Source of the DNA: an uncultured Chryseobacterium sp.
GTDB taxonomy: Bacteria; Bacteroidota; Bacteroidia; Flavobacteriales; Weeksellaceae
Length of the DNA: 64,000 nt
Reading direction: 5' to 3'
Assembly: GCA_913776245.1 (NCBI GenBank)
Contig: CAJYLO010000027.1
Span: 1-64,000 of the forward strand
The notes under the pieces are model-generated. The model had not been told where the DNA came from, made no database searches, and was given only the letters and a program-made list of their open reading frames with translations. The translations under genes and the position numbers were made by a program. How positions within the stretch are numbered: position 1 is the stretch's first letter; every line of letters begins with the position of its first letter. Below are positions 53,222 to 61,873 of the stretch, one piece after another.

Positions 53222-54220
53222 TTAAATCAAAACCGCATTTGGATTTTCAAAATTTGTCTTACTTTCAAAATGAAAAAGGCTTGATAAAGTTGAATTGGCA
53301 ATCTGTTCCAAAGCTTCCTGCGTAAAGAATGCCTGATGCGCTGTAACCAGAACATTTGGGAAACTCATCAATCTTTGGATGGTGTCATCCTCAATAATGG
53401 TGTGGGAAAGGTCACGGAAAAATAATTTATCTTCCTGCTCATAAACATCAATACCGAGATAACCGATGTGTTTGGATTTTAATCCGTTGATGACAGCCTT
53501 CGTGTCAATCAGTCCGCCACGGCTGGTATTGATGATCATTACATTGGGTTTCATTTTTTTGATGGAATCTTCATTAATCAAATGATGAGTAGATTCCATC
53601 AGCGGACAATGCAGCGAAATAATATCAGATTCGGAAAGTAGCTGTTCCTGGGAAATATATTCAATTCCAAGTTGCTTCAGATCAGGATTTTCACAAATGT
53701 CATAAGCTAAAACTCTGGCTCCAAAACCTTTCGCAATCTTACAAAAAGCAACTCCGATGTTGCCGGTTCCAATCACACCGATGGTTTTCTGATAAAGATT
53801 GAATCCCATCAATCCGTTCAGAGCAAAATTCTGTTCCCGAACCCGGTTGTAAGCTTTGTGGGTTTTCCTGTTGAGTGTAAGAATCATTGCCATAGCGTGT
53901 TCGGCCACAGCTTCCGGAGAGTAGGCGGGAACTCTGGAGACTCTCAGCCCGAGGCGTTTTGCGGCTTCCAGATCCACATTATTGAAGCCGGCACATCTTA
54001 AGGCAATGTATTTTACGCCTTTTTGTGCCAGAGATTCCAAAACGGCATCATTCAGTTTGTCATTGACAAATGCACAGACAGCATCGGTATTTTCTATGAG
54101 ATTAAGAACGTGCGGACCGAGATGGGTCTCGAAATAATCCAGTTTAAAATTGAATTTCTGATTGGCCTGATCAAAAAATTCCTTGTCATACGGCTTCGAG
54201 GAAAAGAATGTGACTTTCAT
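53222..54220 (-). CDS. D-2-hydroxyacid dehydrogenase (D-lactate dehydrogenase type)
   Basis: A 332-residue D-isomer-specific 2-hydroxyacid dehydrogenase. The NAD motif GTGNIGVAFCKIAKGFG is near residue 151, the catalytic Arg is in NTSRGGLID near 234, the Glu in GIDVYEQED near 260 and the His in TAHQAFFT near 295. RCAGFNNVD near residue 76 is typical for the LdhA-type D-lactate dehydrogenases. It would interconvert pyruvate and D-lactate during fermentation. It has a terminator of its own and is 55 bp from the end of the DUF3817 gene. Confidence 0.9.
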   Translation of the reverse strand: MKVTFFSSKPYDKEFFDQANQKFNFKLDYFETHLGPHVLNLIENTDAVCAFVNDKLNDAVLESLAQKGVKYIALRCAGFNNVDLEAAKRLGLRVSRVPAYSPEAVAEHAMAMILTLNRKTHKAYNRVREQNFALNGLMGFNLYQKTIGVIGTGNIGVAFCKIAKGFGARVLAYDICENPDLKQLGIEYISQEQLLSESDIISLHCPLMESTHHLINEDSIKKMKPNVMIINTSRGGLIDTKAVINGLKSKHIGYLGIDVYEQEDKLFFRDLSHTIIEDDTIQRLMSFPNVLVTAHQAFFTQEALEQIANSTLSSLFHFESKTNFENPNAVLI

Positions 54221-54275
54221 AGTACAAAATTATTAAACTCCTTTTTAAGATATGGATTCATTGAACTGAATTAAA

Positions 54276-54617
54276 TCAATCATTCCGGTTTTTTGTTGCA
54301 AGTTTTTTGTCGATCCAGATTGTGGCAAATGGAAAAAAGGCAGCGCATAATCCGAAAATAAAATCTTCATCATCCCAATTAAAGATTTTTCTGGATGGTA
54401 AAAGCAATAATAAGTATAGACTAAAAAAAAGCCCGTGGATATTACCGATAATGATAATGTAAATGGTAGGTAAAAGTCCGTCTTTATCTTCACGGATCCA
54501 GATCATTGCTGTAAAAAGAAGAAACCACGAAACTGCTTCTGCAAGACAGACCTGCTTGAACCATCGTATGAGTTTTTCTTCCGGGTATTTTGAGAAGTAT
54601 TTTTCTATTAAATTCAT
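54276..54617 (-). CDS. DUF3817-family membrane protein
   Basis: A 113-residue small integral membrane protein. Three hydrophobic segments lie at about residues 24-42, 52-77 and 88-104. It resembles DUF3817 proteins, a family of small membrane proteins without assigned function. The ORF extends to 54695, but the ATG at 54617 follows a TATCTTTG -7 element by 5 nt and starts the family-like region. It lies between nadD and the D-lactate-dehydrogenase-like gene on the same strand. Confidence 0.75.
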   Translation of the reverse strand: MNLIEKYFSKYPEEKLIRWFKQVCLAEAVSWFLLFTAMIWIREDKDGLLPTIYIIIIGNIHGLFFSLYLLLLLPSRKIFNWDDEDFIFGLCAAFFPFATIWIDKKLATKNRND

Positions 54618-54622
54618 TATTA

Positions 54623-54630
54623 CAAAGATA
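54623..54630 (-). promoter_or_regulatory. -7 element of the DUF3817 gene
   Basis: TATCTTTG on the minus strand ends 5 nt before the ATG at 54617, implying a leaderless or nearly leaderless mRNA. Confidence 0.6.
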
Positions 54631-54660
54631 TAAGATAAAAATAGAGAAAACCGAAGAGTT

Positions 54661-55251
54661 CTATTTATAAAAAGAAGAACCATCCAGATATTCAAAAACC
54701 TCTGGTGGGAGCATTGGTCTCGTATTTTTTCCCGCTTTTATCATATTGCGGATTTCCGTTGCCGATAGTTCTATGATAGGTGCATCAATCTGATGAATGT
54801 TTTGGTGTTGTAAATAATCTGATCTTTTTTCTTCACCGAAAATTCTAGGATAAACAATGATTTCATAATTCTGTAATAGCAATTCATAATTTTTCCATTT
54901 CTGAAGACTTCCGAGATTATCTTCACCCATTATCAGGGAAAATGTGTATTCGGGATATTTTTCCTGAAGATAAGTCAATGTGTCAATCGTATAACTAGGT
55001 GTAGGTAAAGAAAACTCAACGTTTGAAGCACGCATTTTTGGATAATTTTTAATCGCCAGCTGAACCATATCCAGACGGTTATGATCTTTCAGTAATGATT
55101 TTTTTTCCTTGAACGGGTTTTGCGGACTGACTACAAACCAAAGTTCCTGCATATCGGTATGCTCCAGGATATAGTTGGCTAAGATCAGGTGTCCGATATG
55201 AATGGGATTGAATGATCCGAAAAACAGTCCGATTTTTTTGCGATGTTCCAA
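54661..55251 (-). CDS. nadD: Nicotinate-nucleotide adenylyltransferase NadD
   Basis: A 196-residue nucleotidyltransferase that makes deamido-NAD from nicotinate mononucleotide and ATP. The HIGH-type motif is GSFNPIHIGHL near residue 13, followed by SPQNPFKEK near 42, LPTPSYTIDTL near 90 and the ISATEIR-like LSATEIRNMIK near 164. The start is TTG at 55251, four codons before the family's KKIGLFFG; no in-frame ATG is available upstream of the motif. A TAAATTTG element lies 22 nt upstream. Confidence 0.93.
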   Translation of the reverse strand: MEHRKKIGLFFGSFNPIHIGHLILANYILEHTDMQELWFVVSPQNPFKEKKSLLKDHNRLDMVQLAIKNYPKMRASNVEFSLPTPSYTIDTLTYLQEKYPEYTFSLIMGEDNLGSLQKWKNYELLLQNYEIIVYPRIFGEEKRSDYLQHQNIHQIDAPIIELSATEIRNMIKAGKNTRPMLPPEVFEYLDGSSFYK

Positions 55252-55273
55252 AATGAAAAAGTCGTTTAGATTT

Positions 55274-55281
55274 CAAATTTA
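55274..55281 (-). promoter_or_regulatory. -7 element of nadD
   Basis: TAAATTTG on the minus strand, 22 nt before the TTG start of nadD; no clear -33 TTG. Confidence 0.55.
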
Positions 55282-55317
55282 GAAAAATTAAAATTGACAT
55301 CGAATTCTAACTCATAT

Positions 55318-55359
55318 CATAAGTTTTCTCATTCCTGTTTTAGGAATCAATAACTTATG
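55318..55359. promoter_or_regulatory. Long interrupted inverted repeat upstream of the histidine kinase gene
   Basis: CATAAGTT (55318-55325) pairs with AACTTATG (55352-55359), and inside it ATTCCT (55331) pairs with AGGAAT (ending 55347). The structure ends 2 nt before the -7 element of the kinase promoter and covers its -33 region, which fits an operator. Confidence 0.5.
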
Positions 55360-55361
55360 AG

Positions 55362-55369
55362 TAATTTTG
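55362..55369 (+). promoter_or_regulatory. -7 element of the histidine kinase operon
   Basis: TAATTTTG matches TAnnTTTG and lies 13 nt before the ATG at 55383. The -33 position is occupied by the inverted repeat. Confidence 0.55.
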
Positions 55370-55382
55370 CATCAAACACAAA

Positions 55383-57296
55383 ATGATGAGAAGAATCCTG
55401 ATTTTTCTGCATATTTTTTTCGTATACCTGATATCTGCTCAATCCGGGGTGGATTCCTTGCTCATTGTGCTCCGGAAAGAAAAGGATCCACAGAAAATAT
55501 TGGCATTACAAAACCAGGTTTCCGACGCTTATAAATATACCGAGCCGGAAAAAATGCAGAAGTATGCCGTCCTTGCACTGAAAAACGCCGTCATACAAAA
55601 TAATGCCTATCAGCAAAGCCTTGCTCATCAGAATATAGGCGTATCTTACCAATTATACGGCGAGTTTGACAAGGCCATAAAACATTTTGAAATCGCAGAA
55701 AAAATCAGTGGCAATTTGCCTGATAGCAAAAAATATAGAGATCTTCAGGCAAAAATATACGGAAGCAAAGGTTTCGTCCATATGCAGCAAAACGAGTATG
55801 CAAAAGCATTGGAAAATGACTTCCGGGCAATGAAAATCTATGAAGAAACAGGAAATGACATTCAGCTGGCCAAGATTTATAACAACATTGGCGTTATTTA
55901 TAAATCGATTGATGATAAAGAAAATGCGCTGAAGTATCTGTTAGAGGCCAACAAAACATCAAAAAATAAAGAACCGTTTACCTTTGCGAAAAGTGCTTCC
56001 AATATTGGGGTTATCTATCTTTTTCAGAATAAACCCGCATTGGCGAAACGGTATTTTGATGATGCATTGTCATCTTATAGATCTAATCCTAACCCAAACG
56101 GACTTGGTGAGCTTTATAATAATTATTCTCATTATTATATAAAGATAAATCAGCCGGATAATGCAAAAAAAAGCCTGCTGAAGGCAGAAGAAAATTTTCT
56201 TTCTATTGATGATACTTTTGGCTTGTCAGACACTTATCTCTATTTGGCTCAGATTTATTTCGATGAGAGTAACCTGAACCTGGCCCGAAAGTTTGCTCAA
56301 AAAAGCCTTGACCTGGCAACTGTGCTTGATCTGCCGGAAGCCAGCATGACCAATGAGAAACTTCTTTCTCAGATTTATGATAAAGAAGGAAAGAAGGATC
56401 TGGCGCTGGAACATCTGAAGAATTATGATGCTGAAAAGGAAAAGTTTGATAAAATAAAAAACGAGCAGCAGCGTCTGAAAACGGAACTTAACTTCCGGTA
56501 CGAAAAGGAAAAACTTGAGAAAACAGAAAATGAAAACCGTAAAAGGCTGAAATGGATCTTTGGCTTTTCACTGTTGGGAATTGGTGTTTTGGGGCTGTTT
56601 TTCTACAACAGAAACAAGGAAAAGCAAAAAACCATTTTACTTCAGAAACAGCTTGCAGAGTTTGAACATAAAGCTTTGCATCTCCAGATGAATCCGCATT
56701 TTGTGTTTAACTGTCTTGCGGCTATCTCCGCTTTCGTGGTGCAAAATGGGAAAGATGAAGCCATCCGTTATCTGGCAAAATTTTCAAAACTGATGCGCCT
56801 TACCTTAGAATTCTCCAAAGAATCTGTAATTACCATAGATAAAGAAATAGAAGCATTACAAAACTACCTGGAGCTGGAACAGCTCAGATTCAATCATAAA
56901 TTTGATTTCAATATTTCCAAAGAGCAAAATATAGAAGATGATACGGCAATTCCTTCTTTACTTCTCCAGCCTTATGTGGAAAACGCGATCATCCACGGTG
57001 TAGTTCCAAAAGACGAAAAAGGATTTATCAACATTACTTTTAAACAGTCGGAAGACCAGCTGCTTTGCATTATTACGGATAACGGAATCGGGATCAATCA
57101 ATCCAAAATGAACAAGCAAAACTCTGTGAGCGCACACCAGTCTATGGCAATGGAAATTTCTAAAAAAAGACTTGAAACACTGGAACTGCTTGAAAATAAG
57201 AAAATTGAACTCAGCATAACGGAACTTAAAAGCGATAGTAAAATATTGGGAACCGAGGTTCTCATAAAATTACCATTAGAATACATAAAGCAATAG
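55383..57296 (+). CDS. TPR-containing LytS-type sensor histidine kinase
   Basis: A 637-residue sensor kinase. Signal peptide (about 1-19), tetratricopeptide repeats in the periplasm (about 30-340, with AHQNIGVSYQLYGEFDKAIKH and AKIYNNIGVIYKSI units), a charged coiled-coil, one membrane span (about 390-407), then a His_kinase (LytS/YehU-type) domain with H439 in MNPHFVFNCL and an HATPase domain (QPYVENAIIHG, ITDNGIGIN). The response regulator gene begins 1 bp after its stop. The ATG at 55386 is an equally good start. Confidence 0.92.
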   Translation: MMRRILIFLHIFFVYLISAQSGVDSLLIVLRKEKDPQKILALQNQVSDAYKYTEPEKMQKYAVLALKNAVIQNNAYQQSLAHQNIGVSYQLYGEFDKAIKHFEIAEKISGNLPDSKKYRDLQAKIYGSKGFVHMQQNEYAKALENDFRAMKIYEETGNDIQLAKIYNNIGVIYKSIDDKENALKYLLEANKTSKNKEPFTFAKSASNIGVIYLFQNKPALAKRYFDDALSSYRSNPNPNGLGELYNNYSHYYIKINQPDNAKKSLLKAEENFLSIDDTFGLSDTYLYLAQIYFDESNLNLARKFAQKSLDLATVLDLPEASMTNEKLLSQIYDKEGKKDLALEHLKNYDAEKEKFDKIKNEQQRLKTELNFRYEKEKLEKTENENRKRLKWIFGFSLLGIGVLGLFFYNRNKEKQKTILLQKQLAEFEHKALHLQMNPHFVFNCLAAISAFVVQNGKDEAIRYLAKFSKLMRLTLEFSKESVITIDKEIEALQNYLELEQLRFNHKFDFNISKEQNIEDDTAIPSLLLQPYVENAIIHGVVPKDEKGFINITFKQSEDQLLCIITDNGIGINQSKMNKQNSVSAHQSMAMEISKKRLETLELLENKKIELSITELKSDSKILGTEVLIKLPLEYIKQ

Positions 57297-57297
57297 A

Positions 57298-58059
57298 ATG
57301 ATAACAGCTGTTTTGATAGATGATGATGATAATCTTCGCAATGGGATGAAAGCATTGCTTTCTCTTTATGCGCAGGAAATCAAAATACTAGGAGAAGCCA
57401 GCAGTGTGAGTGCCGGCATTACATTGATGGAAGAAATGCAGCCGGACATTGCATTTCTTGATATTATGATGAATGACGGAACAGGATTTGACATTCTGGA
57501 AAATCTGAATGATAAGTATGGAAAGATCTGCTCACGCATTGTTTTTGTAACAGCACACGAAAAATTTGCAATCAAAGCGTTCCGTTTCAGTGCGCTGGAT
57601 TTTCTTCTGAAACCGGTGGATCCGGAAGAATTGCAAAGCGTCATCGGGAAAATAAAAAGCATTTCCCATAAGAATGACGAGAGCAAAACCATTGAGCTTC
57701 TGCTGGAAAATATAACCCGAAAAACGGAAAATTTTAAAAAGATAGCATTATCTACCTCAGAGGGAATCCATCTCTTCGAGATCAAAGATATCATCCGTTG
57801 TGAGTCTGTGGATAATTATACCAGATTTTATGTAAAAAATCATAAGACCATTCTGATATCCAAAACGCTGAAAGAATATGAAGAGCTGCTTTCTGATCAG
57901 GGATTTGAGCGCATCCACCAGTCGCATCTCATTAATCTGAACGAGCTTAAATCTTACATCAGAAAAGATGGCGGCTTTGTGATAATGTCAGATGATTCCC
58001 AGCTTCCTGTGTCACAGAGGAAAAAGGAACGCTTACAGGACTACATCAGCAGGCTTTAA
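57298..58059 (+). CDS. LytTR-family response regulator
   Basis: A 253-residue DNA-binding response regulator. The receiver domain has the acidic patch DDDD (residues 8-11), phospho-acceptor D55 in FLDIMM, Thr in VTAHEKF and K105 in LLKPVD. A LytTR domain (about 150-250) carries IIRCESVDNYTRFY, FERIHQSHLINL and DSQLPVSQRKKERL. It is the partner of the TPR kinase (1-bp gap). LytTR proteins bind pairs of direct repeats about two helical turns apart; such a pair is present just downstream, before the T9SS gene. Confidence 0.95.
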   Translation: MITAVLIDDDDNLRNGMKALLSLYAQEIKILGEASSVSAGITLMEEMQPDIAFLDIMMNDGTGFDILENLNDKYGKICSRIVFVTAHEKFAIKAFRFSALDFLLKPVDPEELQSVIGKIKSISHKNDESKTIELLLENITRKTENFKKIALSTSEGIHLFEIKDIIRCESVDNYTRFYVKNHKTILISKTLKEYEELLSDQGFERIHQSHLINLNELKSYIRKDGGFVIMSDDSQLPVSQRKKERLQDYISRL

Positions 58060-58087
58060 ATTCTAAACAGAACTCCACGAATTCTAA
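58059..58087 (+). promoter_or_regulatory. Direct repeats, candidate LytTR binding site
   Basis: AATTCTAA occurs at 58059-58066 and 58080-58087, exactly 21 bp apart, 56 bp upstream of the big secreted-protein gene. The 10-mer CGAATTCTAA at 58078-58087 recurs exactly at 55301-55310, upstream of the kinase gene. Confidence 0.45.
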
Positions 58088-58142
58088 TTGACTTTATCTG
58101 ATAACCGATTCTATGCTTAATTTTACTTTACAAACACAAACA

Positions 58143-61100
58143 ATGAGAAATAAATTATTTCTTCTGGCGCTGACTCTCATTTCTTTGGGAGTCAGTTCTC
58201 AGAACATCACCTTTCCGGATGCGAATTTTAAAGATGCATTGCTCGGAACCAATTCTTCTAATTTCGTACTTTGCTATGACAGCAGTGGGAATAACATTTT
58301 AGCCGACCAAAATGGCGATGGCGAGATACAGCTTTCCGAAGCGGCTCAGATTTACAAAATAGAATTCAGACAAATTTCTAATTATGGCTCTCTTGAAGGG
58401 ATTAATTCTTTTGTTAATCTGGAGTCTATCCTTTACATCAATGATTCCAGCTATTCTCATATTCACGGTTATATTGGGGATATTAGTTTGGATGGACTTA
58501 GCCATCTAAAGACTGTTAATTTATCTGATTGTGATGTTTCCAAAGCGAGTTTTAAAAACTGTCCTGTTTTATCTGATATTAAATCTGATTTTCGGGATAG
58601 CTATAATACTTATCCGGATCCTAATATTCACGGTAATACTTTAGAATTAACTGTAAACAACTGCCCGAAACTAAATTTAATAAGCTGGACAAATAATAAT
58701 GTGGCTTCCGCCAATATTACAGTTGCGCCGGAACTTAAGCATTTGGAACTGCGCGGAAATTCTTTAATAAGCTTTGATGCCTCACAATTGACGAATCTGG
58801 AATATCTGGATTTGTCCAACAATCAGGCAAACTGGGGACCGCTTACCGGCGAAGCTAATTTTAACCCTTCGCTAACAAGTGTAAATATTAGTGGACTAAC
58901 AAAATTAAATTATTTAAATGCAAGTCATCAATTGCTAAATAATCAGGGAATTGATTTGTCACAATTAATATCTGTAAACCTAAATTTAGACTTGTCTTAT
59001 AATGATTTTAATTCTGAAATAGTTATTAACTCACCAATCTTAGACTATCAAAGTATCAATTTTAGTAATAATAAAATAACGGGATTTACAGTCAATGCTG
59101 ATTTTTCGGCACAATATTATTCCGGGGCAATATTGGATCTGAGTAATAATTTGATAAATAATGTGAAGTTTGGGACAGGAGGTCAGCATTCTAATATCAA
59201 CCTAAGTAATAATCCATTGACACAATTGGATTGTCCGTTAGTAAAAGCATTTTATTTGAATTTTGATCAGACAAATGTAAATTATATTAATTTGTTAGAA
59301 TTTGAAGGATTTTCCTATAAAAATTGCACCGCTGAAAGTCTGAAAATAAAAGGAATCCGTAAATCTTATGATGCTCCAACTTACATTTCTGAAAATCAAA
59401 ATTTAAGGGAAATAGATTTTTCTAACATAGAAAATGCTGCAAATACAACGATAAAATATGTTAATGACAATCCAATTCTACATTATATTAATTTCAAGAA
59501 TGGAAGTAATAATGTAGAAAAAGTTAATTTTACTGGGAATCCTAATCTAAAATATATCTGCGCAGATGATGAAGAAATTCCATATTTAATATCTGGTATT
59601 GCTACAATGGGACTTACGGGTGTCAACATCAACTCTTACTGCACCTTCACACCAGGCGGAAATTTCAACACCATTACCGGAACAGTAAAAATAGATGCTG
59701 ATAATAACGGCTGTGATGCCAATGATAATCCATTCGAGTATCTGAAACTTAAAATATCCGACGGAACTAATTTTAATTCAGGAGAAACCTTCGTCAAAAA
59801 AAATGGGAAATATGAGTTTTATACCCAGGCTGGCAATTATACTGTAACGGCTCAGGCAGAAAATCCGGCTTTATTTACCATTTCGCCAGCCAGCTTTTCG
59901 GCAAATTTTGCAGACAACAATAATAATGTTTCCACACAAGACATTTGTGTAACCGCCAATGGAAGCCAGAACGATGCAGAAGTCGTCATTGCTCCGCTCA
60001 CAAATGCAAGACCAGGCTTTGATGCAAGCTACAATCTGGTATGGAGAAACAAAGGAAATACGATACTATCCGGGAAAGTGGTGTTAAATTACGACTCCAA
60101 TAAAATGGTTTTTAAAAGCAGTGCTTTGCCATATTCAGTTATCAGCAGCGGATCGATAGAGTTTGATTATGCCAATCTGAAGCCTTATGAAAACAGAGCA
60201 GTAGAAATTACGTTCACCATCAATACGCCGACGGATGCCAATAATCCAGTCAATGGAGGTGATGTTCTGGCTTTCAACTCGCATATAACGCCATCCAATC
60301 CGGATCTTACACCAAATGATAACTATTTTAGTTTTAACCATACAGTGGTCAATTCCTTTGATCCCAATGATATTGTATGTTTGCAGGGCGAAACTATACC
60401 GTCCACAGCTGTTGGTAAGTATCTGAATTATGTTGTTAATTTCGAAAATACAGGAAGTGCGGAAGCAGAAAATGTAGTGGTGAAAATGGAAATCGACCCC
60501 AGCGAATTCGACATCAATACGTTGCAATTGATGAATTCTTCTGCACCGGTCGAAACAATTATTAATGGAAATAATGCTGAGTTCAAATTCAGTAAAATAA
60601 AATTACCGACAGGCGGACACGGCGGAATACTGCTGAAAATGAAATCAAACGCAACACTCGTAGAAGGCGATAGTGTAAACAACCAGGCTGATATCTATTT
60701 TGATTACAATTTTCCGGTCGAAACTAATGATTATGTAACTACAATAAAGGATACGAACAATATTCTTGCGGCCAAAATCAGTTATAATGCATCAGCTTTC
60801 AGCCAAAATAATTATCCGGTTAATTTTGATGCAAGCTTTAGCACGGGCAACATTACCAATTATCAATGGGAATTTTCCGGTAATCCTTCTGTCAGCAGCA
60901 GTACAGATGTGAGTCCGGTGGTCACCTATTCTGTTCCGGGTAATTACTCCGCTAAGCTTACCGTTTTTGATGCTTCCAATGCATCATCTTCACAAATAAT
61001 CAACTTTAATGTAGGAAATAGTATTGCCAATCTTTCTACAGGAAAAGATTCTGATAATAATACGATCGCAATAGATTCTGATGAAGATGACTGGATTGGT

Positions 61101-61832
61101 TACGACATCAATGGTACTCCTATAACACCGAAAGTAAGACATACTTATCCAGGATGGAGCTATGCGGATTTAGGAAATGGAGTAGGAAGCCAGTGGATCA
61201 CCCTGAATAATTTTGAAGGGTATTACACTTATAAAAGTAAAGCATTCACAATTCCGGAAAATGCAACAGATGCCACATTGAACCTGAGATCCTTATCTTT
61301 TGTGAGAAACTGGACTTCTCTTGTAAAAGTGAATCCGGACGGCAGCGAAACGGAAACGGAAATTACAAAAACATCCTGGATGAGTGACGGCTTCAAAGGC
61401 TGGCTAAACAGCAGGAGTCCTAAGGTGGACAATTACAGTCTTTCTCCCGGCACTTACTACATCAAGGTATTACTCTATTCCAATAATGGAAATGTGAGAG
61501 AATCATTAGATGTTAATGCAGTTGTCAGCTGCTCTGCAGGATTAATATATTCTAATAAACTGGCGAAAAAACAGCCGACTTTAGAAGTTCAGGAAACGGA
61601 TGGTTCTAAAATTAAAGTGTTTCCGATTCCGGTAAAAGAATCAGTCAATATTATTTCAAAAGACAAAATACATTCGGTTGAGATTTATGATTCTTCAGGA
61701 AGAATTGTTTATAAGAAAATCCTGAACGCTGCAAAAGAAGCTCATGTTGATTTTAAAGCAACTGAAGGCATTTACTATTTGAAAATAAAGACAGATATAG
61801 AAACAATAACCAGGAAAATTATCAAAGAATAG
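58143..61832 (+). CDS. Large T9SS-secreted leucine-rich/PKD surface protein
   Basis: A 1229-residue secreted protein. The ATG at 58143 gives a clean signal peptide (ending VSSQ); the ORF extends to 58113. After FPDANFKDALLG and an EF-hand-like DQNGDGEIQLSEA near residue 60 come leucine-rich repeats (about 70-490) with LEYLDLSNN-type units. About 500-590 is a CarboxypepD/SdrD-like domain (VKIDADNNGCDAND). About 600-875 is a DUF11/DUF7619-like part (FDPNDIVCLQGE, GKYLNYVVNFENTG). A PKD domain spans about 885-955, then an unassigned beta domain, and a T9SS type A sorting domain from about 1155 (VFPIPVKESVNI, EIYDSSGRIVY). It probably adheres to a host or polymer. It lies 83 bp after the response regulator gene. 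Confidence 0.88.
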   Translation: MRNKLFLLALTLISLGVSSQNITFPDANFKDALLGTNSSNFVLCYDSSGNNILADQNGDGEIQLSEAAQIYKIEFRQISNYGSLEGINSFVNLESILYINDSSYSHIHGYIGDISLDGLSHLKTVNLSDCDVSKASFKNCPVLSDIKSDFRDSYNTYPDPNIHGNTLELTVNNCPKLNLISWTNNNVASANITVAPELKHLELRGNSLISFDASQLTNLEYLDLSNNQANWGPLTGEANFNPSLTSVNISGLTKLNYLNASHQLLNNQGIDLSQLISVNLNLDLSYNDFNSEIVINSPILDYQSINFSNNKITGFTVNADFSAQYYSGAILDLSNNLINNVKFGTGGQHSNINLSNNPLTQLDCPLVKAFYLNFDQTNVNYINLLEFEGFSYKNCTAESLKIKGIRKSYDAPTYISENQNLREIDFSNIENAANTTIKYVNDNPILHYINFKNGSNNVEKVNFTGNPNLKYICADDEEIPYLISGIATMGLTGVNINSYCTFTPGGNFNTITGTVKIDADNNGCDANDNPFEYLKLKISDGTNFNSGETFVKKNGKYEFYTQAGNYTVTAQAENPALFTISPASFSANFADNNNNVSTQDICVTANGSQNDAEVVIAPLTNARPGFDASYNLVWRNKGNTILSGKVVLNYDSNKMVFKSSALPYSVISSGSIEFDYANLKPYENRAVEITFTINTPTDANNPVNGGDVLAFNSHITPSNPDLTPNDNYFSFNHTVVNSFDPNDIVCLQGETIPSTAVGKYLNYVVNFENTGSAEAENVVVKMEIDPSEFDINTLQLMNSSAPVETIINGNNAEFKFSKIKLPTGGHGGILLKMKSNATLVEGDSVNNQADIYFDYNFPVETNDYVTTIKDTNNILAAKISYNASAFSQNNYPVNFDASFSTGNITNYQWEFSGNPSVSSSTDVSPVVTYSVPGNYSAKLTVFDASNASSSQIINFNVGNSIANLSTGKDSDNNTIAIDSDEDDWIGYDINGTPITPKVRHTYPGWSYADLGNGVGSQWITLNNFEGYYTYKSKAFTIPENATDATLNLRSLSFVRNWTSLVKVNPDGSETETEITKTSWMSDGFKGWLNSRSPKVDNYSLSPGTYYIKVLLYSNNGNVRESLDVNAVVSCSAGLIYSNKLAKKQPTLEVQETDGSKIKVFPIPVKESVNIISKDKIHSVEIYDSSGRIVYKKILNAAKEAHVDFKATEGIYYLKIKTDIETITRKIIKE

Positions 61833-61833
61833 G

Positions 61834-61870
61834 ATAAAAAAAAACGATTCAGATTCTGAATCGTTTTTTT
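61834..61870. terminator. Bidirectional terminator, surface protein / recJ
   Basis: AAACGATTCAGA (61842-61853) and TCTGAATCGTTT (61855-61866) are perfect complements with A- and T-runs on both sides. It can end both the surface-protein gene and recJ (stop at 61874). Confidence 0.85.
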
Positions 61871-61873
61871 AAT

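Noticed and set aside
55383..57296. Hybrid two-component protein
   Set aside because: The kinase ends after its HATPase domain; the receiver is a separate gene 1 bp downstream.
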